Of a stretch of 64,000 bases of DNA, positions 44,956-52,169 are shown piece by piece; position 1 is the stretch's first letter, and each line of letters starts with the position of its first letter. This DNA is from Halorubrum sp. Hd13 (GTDB lineage: Archaea; Halobacteriota; Halobacteria; Halobacteriales; Haloferacaceae), in the NCBI RefSeq assembly GCF_002252755.1, contig NZ_NHOY01000013.1, positions 1 through 64,000 on the forward strand, read 5' to 3'. The notes below the pieces were generated by a model, which saw nothing but the letters and a program-made list of their open reading frames with translations, ran no database searches and was not told where the DNA came from. The position numbers were made by a program, and so were the translations under genes.

Positions 44956-45408
44956 TCTCCCTCTCGCGGCCGCGCTGACGCCTTCACTTTCGTTCTCTCT
45001 CTTTCTCTCACCTTTCGTCTCATTCCCTCCCGTTCTCTCACCTTTCATCTCGGAGGGCCGAAACGCCGCCTTCCGCGAGGTCACTCCTCCGTCGCGGAGT
45101 CACAGTCGGTTCCGCGAGCGGACGACGGCCGCCGACTCCCGGAGCGGAGCCCGCGATCCCGGCGTTTACCATCCTGATAATAATACTGGTGCCGGCCGTA
45201 TCGTTCGATGCCGAAGTGGACGACACTTCCGGCACAGCCGATCGGAGTTGAGTTCCCTGCCACTCCGAAAGGGGGAAGCGTCACAGGATCCGCGCGCAAC
45301 TGCCGCACCGCCACCCTCCTGCTTTTTGTCCGTAATCCCGTCGCCGGTCCGAAGCGAGAGCCGGGCCGTCGGCGCCCGGGTGCGAACGGGCGGGCGGCGC
45401 GTCGCGGC
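44956..45408. other. Intergenic region with pyrimidine tract
   Basis: Bases about 44985-45050 are almost all C and T with repeated CTCTCACCTTTC, a possible terminator for the DUF1328 unit. GATAATAATAC (45175-45185) is a TATA-like site about 29 nt before an ATG at 45208. The frame from there runs antisense to the protease gene and looks non-coding, so an antisense RNA is a possibility. Nothing else is evident. Confidence 0.5.
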
Positions 45409-46287
45409 TCACGCCGGCACGTACTCCGTCCAGGAGCACCGCCGGAAGGCGACATCGTACCCCGTGGTGTCCCGGACCGCGTCGAGACCGTTTCGCAGCT
45501 CCGTCCACTCGTCGTCCGTGAGGTCGAGTCGCTGCTGGGTCCCCATCTCCCCGGTGTTCGCCGGATCGTCGTCGTGACAGAGGACGAGGTGGGCGATCTC
45601 GTGGAGCGCTAAGCGCGCCTGTTCGCGGGGCGAGTCGCGGTGGCCGACGACGGCCCTGTTCCCGGCGTTCATGCCGTTGACCCACCCGTCGTTCCACCGA
45701 TCGCGCAACCCGTCGGAGAGGTGGCAGTAGACGCGCCCCACGTGCGGGGGTTCGCGCCGCCCCGGAACGACGACGAGCTGGAAGGCGACGTTTTTCAGGT
45801 CCGCCTCGACCTCGCGGGCGTAGAAGCTCTGGGTCGCCCAGAGGATGCTGTGCACGTCGTTCCCGTACGACTCGAGGAACCGCCGTTCGTCGATCCGGTC
45901 CGGGTGGTCGAGCCACTGCATGTGGATGCCGTTGTCGCGGAACAGCGCCTCCAGACGACGCTTGACGGAGTCGTCTACCGCCGCGGTTCCGACGTATCTC
46001 GCGTCGACGAGGAAGTCCGTCCGGCCGACCTCCAGCCCCTCGAACGAGTCGGCGCCGAAGCGGTCGACGAGACGCTCGTGGAACGCCTCCGACCGCTTCA
46101 GTTCGTCCGGGATCCCGTCGCCGCCGCTGTGTTCGGACGCCCGGTCGCGCCGGTACGCTCCGACGCCGCCGGCGGCCGCGGCCCCGACGCCGCCGAGCAG
46201 GGTCGCGCCGGTTCCGCCGAGCGAGCGGAGCACCGACCGCCGCGACCGGCTCTCGTTCTCGCCTTCGGGCCGCGGTTGGTCCGCCAT
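45409..46287 (-). CDS. Tat-exported putative zinc metallopeptidase
   Basis: A 292-residue protein. The N-terminal twin-arginine motif SRRSVLRS and a Gly/Ala-rich hydrophobic stretch (about residues 20-45) predict Tat export. Near residue 229 LALHEIAHLVLCHDDDPANT provides an HExxH plus a following His, the zinc site of a metallopeptidase. The spacing (HExxHxxxxH) is not the classical metzincin one. I do not recognise the rest (SFYAREVEADLKNVAFQLVV). A strong TATA (TATATAAAAAAT, 46319-46330) precedes it; another ATG at 46297 in a different frame lies closer to the predicted start. Confidence 0.75.
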   Translation of the reverse strand: MADQPRPEGENESRSRRSVLRSLGGTGATLLGGVGAAAAGGVGAYRRDRASEHSGGDGIPDELKRSEAFHERLVDRFGADSFEGLEVGRTDFLVDARYVGTAAVDDSVKRRLEALFRDNGIHMQWLDHPDRIDERRFLESYGNDVHSILWATQSFYAREVEADLKNVAFQLVVVPGRREPPHVGRVYCHLSDGLRDRWNDGWVNGMNAGNRAVVGHRDSPREQARLALHEIAHLVLCHDDDPANTGEMGTQQRLDLTDDEWTELRNGLDAVRDTTGYDVAFRRCSWTEYVPA

Positions 46288-46442
46288 CGTGTTCTCGCAT
46301 CGACGGACGCCTCACTCCTATATAAAAAATCACTGACCTGACAGTAACCGAGATACTTACCACCGCTTAACCGGTCGGAAGCGCGGCGCGAAGGAGTTCT
46401 CAGACCGACGGCTTCGGGACGGTCGGCGGCGCGAGGGCGACG

Positions 46443-46480
46443 CCGATCAGCGCGTTCGACACCGATCAGCGCGTTCGACG
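46443..46480. repeat. 19-bp tandem duplication
   Basis: CCGATCAGCGCGTTCGAC occurs twice in tandem (46443-46461 and 46462-46480, one mismatch) in the gap past the GT2 stop. No ORF is involved. Confidence 0.7.
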
Positions 46481-46509
46481 CCGGGCGAGTTCCCGCGATA
46501 TGACGGCGC

Positions 46510-47589
46510 TCACTCGTCGTTTCGGCCGTTCTCCGCCGTCGCTCCGATCTCTTGGAGGTCCCGGTTCTCGTCCAGGTCGAACACCATGGCGAGCAGCATG
46601 AACAGCCACCCGAGCGCGAACAGGACCCTCCCGTCTCCCCTGGACGGTCCGTCCCTCAGCGCGTCGGCTCCGACCGACGCGGCCCCCAGCGCGGACGTCC
46701 CGGCCCCGAGGTAATAACACAACGCGAGGGGGTGGAAGTCGCGCTGGAGGTATTTCACTCGCAGTCGCCAGAGGAACCCTCGCAACAGCAGGATCGACAG
46801 TTTCGGGATGAAAGAGGTGTACGAGATGTGGCTGGTTTCGTCCTCGTAGACGGCCCGTCGGGGGACGTCGGCGACCCGCATCTCGTGGACGTTGAGACGG
46901 ATGAGCAGGTCGTTGACGAAGCCGTAATCCTCGTACAGTTCGTCGATTTCGAGCGTTTCGAGCGCCGACAGAGAGATCGCCGTCGACCCGTTCTGCGGGT
47001 CGTTCACCTTCCAGTAGCCGCTCGCGATCCGGGTCAACAGCGCGAGCGTCGCGTTTCCGATCTGCCGGAACGCTGGCATCTCCTCGCGCGTCAGCATTCT
47101 GTTCCCCTTGGCGTAGTCGACCCGACCCGCCGCGACGGGCTCGACGATGCGCTCGACGACGTCCGGGGCCGTTTGCCCGTCGCCGGCGATCACGACCGTG
47201 ATGTCCGTCCCGTCGGCGACCGATCGCTTGTATCCCGTCTTGATCGCTCCGCCGACGCCTCTGTTCCGTTCGTGCTGCAACGGGACGACCGTCGGGGATC
47301 CCCCGTCCTCGCCGTCGGCGGCGGCGGCGCGGCCGCCGGCCTCGTCGCGAGCGCCGGACTCTTCGGCCGCGACGTCGGAGCCGTCGACGTCGCCGTTTCG
47401 GGCGGAGGGATCGACCGGGACCCCGCCGTCGGCGCGGGCCTGAATCGCGCTCCACGTGTCGTCGGTCGAAGCGTCGTCGACGACGTACGCGCGATCGACG
47501 TACGTCGGAAGCGTTTCGATGACCTCGCCGATGAACGGTTCCTCGTTGTAGACGGGGATGACGGCGGCGACGGTGTGTCCCTCGTACAT
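46510..47589 (-). CDS. Glycosyltransferase family 2 (DPM/AglJ-like)
   Basis: A 359-residue membrane-associated GT-A enzyme. It has VAAVIPVYNEEPFIGEVIET (residues 7-26), VVDDASTDDTW, then a Gly/Glu/Asp-rich insert of about 40 residues (about 60-100). The conserved RGVGGAIKTGYKR and VIAGDGQTAPDVV (metal-binding region, DGQ type) follow. Two membrane helices occupy the C-terminal third. Such enzymes often make dolichyl-phosphate sugars or extend N-glycans. The low-complexity insert is unusual. ATG 47589 is the start of homology; 47664 is an upstream alternative. Confidence 0.87.
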   Translation of the reverse strand: MYEGHTVAAVIPVYNEEPFIGEVIETLPTYVDRAYVVDDASTDDTWSAIQARADGGVPVDPSARNGDVDGSDVAAEESGARDEAGGRAAAADGEDGGSPTVVPLQHERNRGVGGAIKTGYKRSVADGTDITVVIAGDGQTAPDVVERIVEPVAAGRVDYAKGNRMLTREEMPAFRQIGNATLALLTRIASGYWKVNDPQNGSTAISLSALETLEIDELYEDYGFVNDLLIRLNVHEMRVADVPRRAVYEDETSHISYTSFIPKLSILLLRGFLWRLRVKYLQRDFHPLALCYYLGAGTSALGAASVGADALRDGPSRGDGRVLFALGWLFMLLAMVFDLDENRDLQEIGATAENGRNDE

Positions 47590-47750
47590 TCTCTGGTACG
47601 TCGGTCTGCGGCGGTTCGCGGCTTTATTATGAGACCGATATGCCGCTCTCACGTCCGCGAGCACTCCGGTTTATCGGCCGTTCGATCCGCTCTCGCGACA
47701 TTAACCGCGCGATAAGGAAATGGGAGCGACTCGATGGCCAAGCCGAGATC

Positions 47751-47933
47751 ATGAGCGACCATCAGGAGACAGTGGGTGCCGATCCGTCCGTCTCGCAGGC
47801 ACTCGGGTTACCGTCGCCCGCGCCGGGGTCGGTGCCCGCGTGCGGACGCGTCCGCACGCTGAGGGGCCCGTCGCCGATCGTCGGGTGCCGATCGGCCGAT
47901 CAGCGCTCCGCGTTCGAGGGCCGTCCGGGATGA
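47751..47933 (+). CDS. Possible leader ORF (60 aa) overlapping the LpxD-like gene
   Basis: It starts MSDHQETVGADPSVSQAL and ends TGA at 47931-47933, sharing ATGA with the main start at 47930. AT-rich elements (ACATTAACC near 47700, GCGATAAGGA at 47711-47720) precede it. The frame can be extended upstream to 47640, so its start is uncertain. Composition is not clearly protein-like. Confidence 0.28.
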   Translation: MSDHQETVGADPSVSQALGLPSPAPGSVPACGRVRTLRGPSPIVGCRSADQRSAFEGRPG

Positions 47934-48763
47934 CCGATTCACAGCGGATAGCCCGTCACGTCGACGCCAAGCACGTCGGACCGCCCGTCTCCGTCACGGG
48001 GGTCGACTCGCTCGCGACCGCGAACGAGGGCGACCTCGCCTTCTGCGTGTACGACGACGCCAGATACGTCCGTGAAACGGACGCTGGCGCCGTTCTCTGC
48101 CCCCAGACCGTCGGTGCGGTCGCGGGGACGACGCAACTGGTCACCGACGAGCCACGGACGGCGTTCGCGGTCGCGGCGAACGAGTTTCTCGCCGAGGAAC
48201 CGCTCGACCGAGACGGCGTCCATCCGACGGCGTCGGTCCACGACGACGCGGAGATCGGCGACCGGGTGCGGATCGGCCCTCACGCCGCGATCGGCGCCAA
48301 CGTCCGCGTCGGCGACGACTGCTCGATTCGGGCGGGAGCGAGCGTCGGGTGCCCCGGCTTCGGGTTCGGGCGCGACGACGAGGGGGTGCCTCGAAGGTTA
48401 CCCCACCGCGGTCGCGTCCGGATCGAGGACGGCGCCGAAATCGGGGCGAACGCGACAGTCGACCGCGCGGTGTTCGACGAGACCGTCATCGGTCGGAACG
48501 CCAAACTGAGCGCAAACGTGCACGTCGCCCATCAGGTCCGGATCGGCCAGAACGTCACGGTGGCGTACGGAACCGGCTTCTCCGGTCGGGTGACGGTCGG
48601 GGACGGGGCGGTGATCCAGCCGCACGTGGCCGTGGCGACGGGAGTGGACATCGGCTCCGGGGCCGAGGTCGGCATCAACTCGACGGTCCTCGACGACGTT
48701 CCGGCCGGGGAGACGGTCGTCGGGTCTCCCGCCCGGAACCGCTCGAAGGTGAGCGCCGAATGA
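47930..48763 (+). CDS. LpxD-like N-acyltransferase with left-handed beta helix
   Basis: A 277-residue protein. The N-terminal 85 residues resemble the LpxD uridine-binding domain (LATANEGDLAFCVYDDARYV). From about residue 100 hexapeptide repeats form a beta helix (IGDRVRIGPHAAIGANVRVG and so on). VHVAHQVRIGQNVTVAYG contains the catalytic His motif. LpxD acylates UDP-glucosamine derivatives for bacterial lipid A, which archaea lack, so an amino-sugar N-acyl or N-acetyl transfer for surface glycan is more likely. The stop overlaps the next gene by ATGA. Confidence 0.85.
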   Translation: MTDSQRIARHVDAKHVGPPVSVTGVDSLATANEGDLAFCVYDDARYVRETDAGAVLCPQTVGAVAGTTQLVTDEPRTAFAVAANEFLAEEPLDRDGVHPTASVHDDAEIGDRVRIGPHAAIGANVRVGDDCSIRAGASVGCPGFGFGRDDEGVPRRLPHRGRVRIEDGAEIGANATVDRAVFDETVIGRNAKLSANVHVAHQVRIGQNVTVAYGTGFSGRVTVGDGAVIQPHVAVATGVDIGSGAEVGINSTVLDDVPAGETVVGSPARNRSKVSAE

Positions 48764-49533
48764 GCGGTTCCCAAACGCCCGCGCTCGACGGCGTCGAGTT
48801 CACCTACGACTGGTACGAGCGCGCGCTGGTGTGGCTGTCGGACCACGGGTACGAATCGTCGTCCTTCGAGGGCGACGTCGGAGACGGTGACCTCCTGCTT
48901 CGTCACGACGTCGACCTCTCGCCGAGGAAGGCGCTGGAGATCGGTCGGATAGAGGCCGACCTCGGGTTCCGATCGACGTACTTCTTTCTCGTGTCGAATC
49001 CGCTGTACAACGTCTTCGACGCCGTCTGTCGCGCGGTGATCGACGAGATCGACGCGCTGGGCCACGACGTCGGCGTTCACTTCAGCACCCATCAGCACTG
49101 GTCGCGCCGACCGTCGCCAGAGGAGCTCCGAGAGCGGGTGACCGCGGAGCGGTCGGCGCTGTCGCTCGCTGCCGAGAACGTGTGCGATCCGGTGTCGTTC
49201 CACTGTCCGCCCGAGTGGGTGATCGACCGGACGTTCGACCGACTGGCGACCACGTACGAGCCGCGGTTCTTCTCCGAGGCGACGTACGTGGCCGACTCCG
49301 GACAGCGCTGGCGCGAGAGCCACCCGTTCGACACGCGGCTGTCGGAGCGGGTACAGCTCCTCACGCACCCCGGGCTGTGGGGCGAGACGGACCTGCCGTA
49401 CACCGAGCGGGTGACGTCCAGCATCGACGAAAACGTCGGCTACGCCGAGCGGTTGCTCACCGACCAGCACCTCCGCGAGAAGTTCGACCCGCCGGTCGAG
49501 CTTCCCGAGAGGGAGCCGGCGGCCGATCGCTGA
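48760..49533 (+). CDS. Polysaccharide deacetylase-like protein
   Basis: A 257-residue NodB-fold protein. LLLRHDVDLSPRKALEIGRI (about residues 45-64) holds the HDVD metal motif. FRSTYFFLVSNPLYNVFDA follows, VGVHFSTHQHW supplies further His, and VSFHCPPEWV is the late motif. It should remove N-acetyl groups from, or otherwise process, a surface sugar. The start overlaps the LpxD-like stop (ATGA), so an acyltransferase and a deacetylase are coupled. No signal peptide is seen, so it would act in the cytoplasm. Confidence 0.85.
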   Translation: MSGSQTPALDGVEFTYDWYERALVWLSDHGYESSSFEGDVGDGDLLLRHDVDLSPRKALEIGRIEADLGFRSTYFFLVSNPLYNVFDAVCRAVIDEIDALGHDVGVHFSTHQHWSRRPSPEELRERVTAERSALSLAAENVCDPVSFHCPPEWVIDRTFDRLATTYEPRFFSEATYVADSGQRWRESHPFDTRLSERVQLLTHPGLWGETDLPYTERVTSSIDENVGYAERLLTDQHLREKFDPPVELPEREPAADR

Positions 49534-49668
49534 TCCCATCCGTTCGACGACGGTCCAGCCGGCGTGACGGGCCACGAGGCGGTTCCACGTCGTCGTGTTG
49601 CCGTTCGTCGACCGTTTCGGCGTGGATACTCTGTGGATAATTAAAGGCGCCCGTGCCGATCCGTCTCA

Positions 49669-49677
49669 ATGCGATGA
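49669..49677 (+). CDS. Minimal two-codon leader ORF (ATG CGA TGA)
   Basis: It starts at the first ATG after TATA-like ATAATTAAAG (49637-49646, about 27 nt upstream). It ends by sharing ATGA with the DUF7511-like start at 49674. It is an extreme case of the overlap pattern and may be accidental. Confidence 0.2.
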   Translation: MR

Positions 49678-49862
49678 TCCGACGACCGAGCCCGACGACG
49701 GAGTACGGGGCGATCGATACCGTCGCCGAGATCCTGGCGAACGACGACGCGCCGGACGAGTGCATCATCTTCCGTCACTTCCCCGAGACGGACGTGTCGG
49801 GAGAAACGGTGTGGGTCTCGGCTCGGGGCGACTCGTTCGTCTCGCTCGACGAGGTGCGGTGA
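49674..49862 (+). CDS. DUF7511-like small haloarchaeal protein
   Basis: A 62-residue protein starting MIRRPSPTTEYGAIDTVAEI. The core NDDAPDECIIFRHFPETDVS, then TVWVSARGDSFVSLDEVR, matches the short haloarchaeal DUF7511 pattern (DAPDEC...W-I/V-S-A...SFV-L), by memory. ATG 49674 is chosen because the TATA-like site (49637-49646) is at the leaderless distance; GTG 49653 is too close. Role unknown; these small acidic proteins are often next to regulators. Confidence 0.75.
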   Translation: MIRRPSPTTEYGAIDTVAEILANDDAPDECIIFRHFPETDVSGETVWVSARGDSFVSLDEVR

Positions 49863-49932
49863 GCGGGTACGGAACGCGGGGTTCAACGGGCCCTCGGTGC
49901 GGCCGCTTACCTGCCGCATAAGCAAGTGGACG

Positions 49933-49942
49933 CCACCGGTGG
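49933..49942. promoter_or_regulatory. Perfect palindrome between TATA and start
   Basis: CCACCGGTGG lies between the TATA-like GCATAAGC (49917-49924) and the leader ATG at 49953. A dimeric repressor bound here would block transcript initiation. The regulator is unknown. Confidence 0.35.
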
Positions 49943-49952
49943 TGATCGACAT

Positions 49953-50048
49953 ATGAGGAGAACAGACGCCGCGTCGGCCTCGACCTCTCGCGAAACGTCG
50001 TGTCGCGGTCGACTCCGAGCGACGAGACGGCGACGAGCGCACCGGTGA
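49953..50048 (+). CDS. Leader mini-ORF (31 aa) before the phosphodiesterase-like gene
   Basis: It starts MRRTDAASASTSRETS, is Arg-rich at the end, and stops TGA at 50046-50048, four nt before ATG 50053. The TATA-like GCATAAGC is centred about 33 nt before its ATG. The four-nt gap equals that of the 58.2-kb mini-gene. Expression is inferred. Confidence 0.35.
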   Translation: MRRTDAASASTSRETSCRGRLRATRRRRAHR

Positions 50049-50052
50049 CACG

Positions 50053-51612
50053 ATGAAGGCGTTGATCATCGGCGTCGACGCCGGCTGTCGCCCCGTCTTC
50101 GACGACCTCCGTGAGACGAACAGCATCCCCAATATCAGCGCGCTCGCCGCGGAGGGGCTCTCCACCGAGTTGGAATCGCAGATCCCGCCGTGGACGCCGA
50201 GCGCGTGGCCGTCGATATACACCGGATCGAACCCCGGAAAGCACGGCGTGTACGGATTCGTCACGTTCGACGGCTACGACTGGGAGGTCTCGACGGCCGA
50301 CCACGTCCGAGCGCGGACGCTCTGGGAACTGCTCGACGACCACGGTCGATCGAGCGTCGTCGTCAACGCGCCGGTGACCTATCCGCCGGCCGACATCGAC
50401 GGGGCGATCGTCCCGGGGTTCATGGCGCCGGAAGAGCCGCGGTGCCACCCGGAAGGGCTCTTCGAGGAACTCGTCGACGAGATCGGAGAGTACCGGGTGT
50501 ACCCGCGCTACTCCCGCGACGACGAACGGCGCTCGGACGAGGAGAAGATCGACGAGTACCGCCGGCTCGCGCGGATGCGGGGCGACGCGTTCAGATACCT
50601 CGCCGACCGGTTCGACCCGGATCTGGGGTTCGTCCAGTTCCAGAAGACGGACACGGTGTTTCACGAGTTCGAAGGGGATCCGGAGCACGTCCGCCGCATC
50701 TACGAGGAGACCGACGAACAGATCGGCGCGATCCTCGACGCCTGCGACCCGGACTGCGTGTTCCTGGTGAGCGATCACGGGATCGGACAGTACGAGAACT
50801 TCGAGTTCAGAGTGAACGAGTTCCTCCGCGACCGCGAGTTCCTCAACGTCTCCGAAGGGGGGAAGGGGATGCCGTCGTGGAACCCGATCCGGAACCAGCT
50901 CAGGGACGGCGACGCCGACCGGTCGTGGGACCCCGGTCTCGCGGGGCGGCTCGCCCGCGGCGCCAGCCGCGTCGGTGTCGACCCCCGAGCCCTCCTCGAC
51001 CGGCTCGAGCACGTGGGTATGGCCGACGCCGTCCGCCGGCACGTCCCCGACGGCGTCGTTCGGGCGACGAGCAAGCAGGTCGACTTCGAGGCGTCGACGG
51101 CGTACATGCGCGCGCGAACCGAACTCGGCGTCCGGATCAACCTGGAGGGGCGGGAGCCGGACGGCGTCGTCGCTCGGGAGGAGTACGAGGCGGTCAGAAC
51201 GGAGCTGATGGACCAGCTCAACGACGTGCAGACGCCCGACGGGAAGCCCGTCTTCGAGGAGGTGGCCCCCAGAGAGCGGTACTTCAGCGGGCCGTTCGCT
51301 GAGGACGCGGTCGACATCGTCACTGTCCCGCGGGACTTCTCCGAGTTCCTGTCGGCGCAGCTCCTCGGAGACCAGTTCGGCCCACCGACCGAGCCCTGGA
51401 ACCACAAGCTCGAGGGGGTCCTGATCGCCGCGGGCGACGGCGTTGCGCCCGACGCGGCGGTCAACAACGCACACATTTTCGACGTCGCTCCCACGGTCAT
51501 GGCGGCGATGGGCGTCCCGTACAGCGACCGGATGGACGGGACGGTGCTCCCGATGGTGTCGGACACCGGAACCGCTCCGTATCCCGCTGTGGACGGGACG
51601 ACGCTACCGTAG
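50053..51612 (+). CDS. Alkaline-phosphatase-superfamily phosphodiesterase-like hydrolase
   Basis: A 519-residue protein. ALIIGVDAGCRPVFDDL is at the N-terminus. IPPWTPSAWPSIYTGSNPGK (about residues 42-61) is the PWTxPAWPS nucleophile region, with KHGVYGF after it. FLVSDHGIG (about 237) is the second metal site, and ITAGDG-like AAGDGVAPDAAV precedes the end. The type I phosphodiesterase/nucleotide pyrophosphatase fold with an NP-superfamily T/S nucleophile is clear. Members of this group are frequent in archaeal surface-glycan clusters. No signal peptide, so cytoplasmic. Substrate unknown. Confidence 0.87.
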   Translation: MKALIIGVDAGCRPVFDDLRETNSIPNISALAAEGLSTELESQIPPWTPSAWPSIYTGSNPGKHGVYGFVTFDGYDWEVSTADHVRARTLWELLDDHGRSSVVVNAPVTYPPADIDGAIVPGFMAPEEPRCHPEGLFEELVDEIGEYRVYPRYSRDDERRSDEEKIDEYRRLARMRGDAFRYLADRFDPDLGFVQFQKTDTVFHEFEGDPEHVRRIYEETDEQIGAILDACDPDCVFLVSDHGIGQYENFEFRVNEFLRDREFLNVSEGGKGMPSWNPIRNQLRDGDADRSWDPGLAGRLARGASRVGVDPRALLDRLEHVGMADAVRRHVPDGVVRATSKQVDFEASTAYMRARTELGVRINLEGREPDGVVAREEYEAVRTELMDQLNDVQTPDGKPVFEEVAPRERYFSGPFAEDAVDIVTVPRDFSEFLSAQLLGDQFGPPTEPWNHKLEGVLIAAGDGVAPDAAVNNAHIFDVAPTVMAAMGVPYSDRMDGTVLPMVSDTGTAPYPAVDGTTLP

Positions 51613-51732
51613 CCGCTCGCCGTCGCCGCAGGCCGTGGCCGCTCGCCGTCGCCGCAAGCTGTGGCCGCTCGCCGTCCGGGTCGTGGCCGCTCGCCGTCGC
51701 CGCGGGTTGAGGGTCGATCGCCGGAACCGCCG

Positions 51733-52047
51733 TCACTGCCGTTCGGGGAGCGACCTGATCCCGGTTTTTATTCCGTCTGGGACGTTCGAAAGCTCCCACT
51801 CGATCCGCGATTTGAGCTGCTGTTTCCCCCGCTCCGTGAGCATGTACTTGTTCGTTCTGTGGTCGTGACTACCCTTCTCCACGAGGCCCTTCTCGACGAG
51901 TGCATCGAGGTTCGGGTAGAGCCGGCCGTGCAGGACGTCCGACCCGTAGTACCGCTCGACGGCCTCTTTCACTTCGACCCCCTTCGGCTCCTCCAACCCG
52001 AAGGTCGTGAACAGGAGATCGCGTTGAAACGCGGTCAAGTCCATCAT
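51733..52047 (-). CDS. PadR-like winged-helix regulator
   Basis: A 104-residue protein; ATG 52047 or 52044. LTAFQRDLLFTTFGLEEPKG, then LHGRLYPNLDALVEKGLVEK, is the PadR winged-helix pattern (YPxLxxLxxxGLV). KYMLTERGKQQLKSRIEW closes the wing. PadR proteins are small ligand-responsive repressors. It lies beside the membrane-bound regulator and the glycan genes, so those are likely targets. A TATA-like site is at about 52074-52081. Confidence 0.88.
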   Translation of the reverse strand: MMDLTAFQRDLLFTTFGLEEPKGVEVKEAVERYYGSDVLHGRLYPNLDALVEKGLVEKGSHDHRTNKYMLTERGKQQLKSRIEWELSNVPDGIKTGIRSLPERQ

Positions 52048-52091
52048 CCGTACTCGTCGTACGCGGGTCAGGCATTTACTTCGTCGACATC

Positions 52092-52116
52092 GTTACGGAA
52101 CTTAGAACCCACGTAA
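52092..52116. promoter_or_regulatory. Widely spaced TTACG/CGTAA half-sites before padR-like gene
   Basis: GTTACG (52092-52097) and CGTAA (52112-52116) are inverted half-sites just upstream of the TATA box of the PadR-like gene. They share the half-site of two 15-bp palindromes at 53905 and 58110, but with a longer spacer. Weak evidence only. Confidence 0.25.
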
Positions 52117-52169
52117 GCGACCGCGACGCCGAAGCGCCGCGAGCCGCTTCGGCCGTTCCGGTCGGATCG

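Noticed and set aside
45208-45612. 134-codon plus-strand frame antisense to the peptidase gene
   Set aside because: A TATA element exists, but the frame is mainly the reverse complement of a real gene. An RNA is possible, a protein unlikely.
46287-46297. Mini-ORF before the peptidase gene
   Set aside because: An ATG at 46297 is near the predicted start, but its frame stays open far into the gene, so it does not fit the short overlapping-ORF pattern. This counter-example warns against over-reading the pattern.
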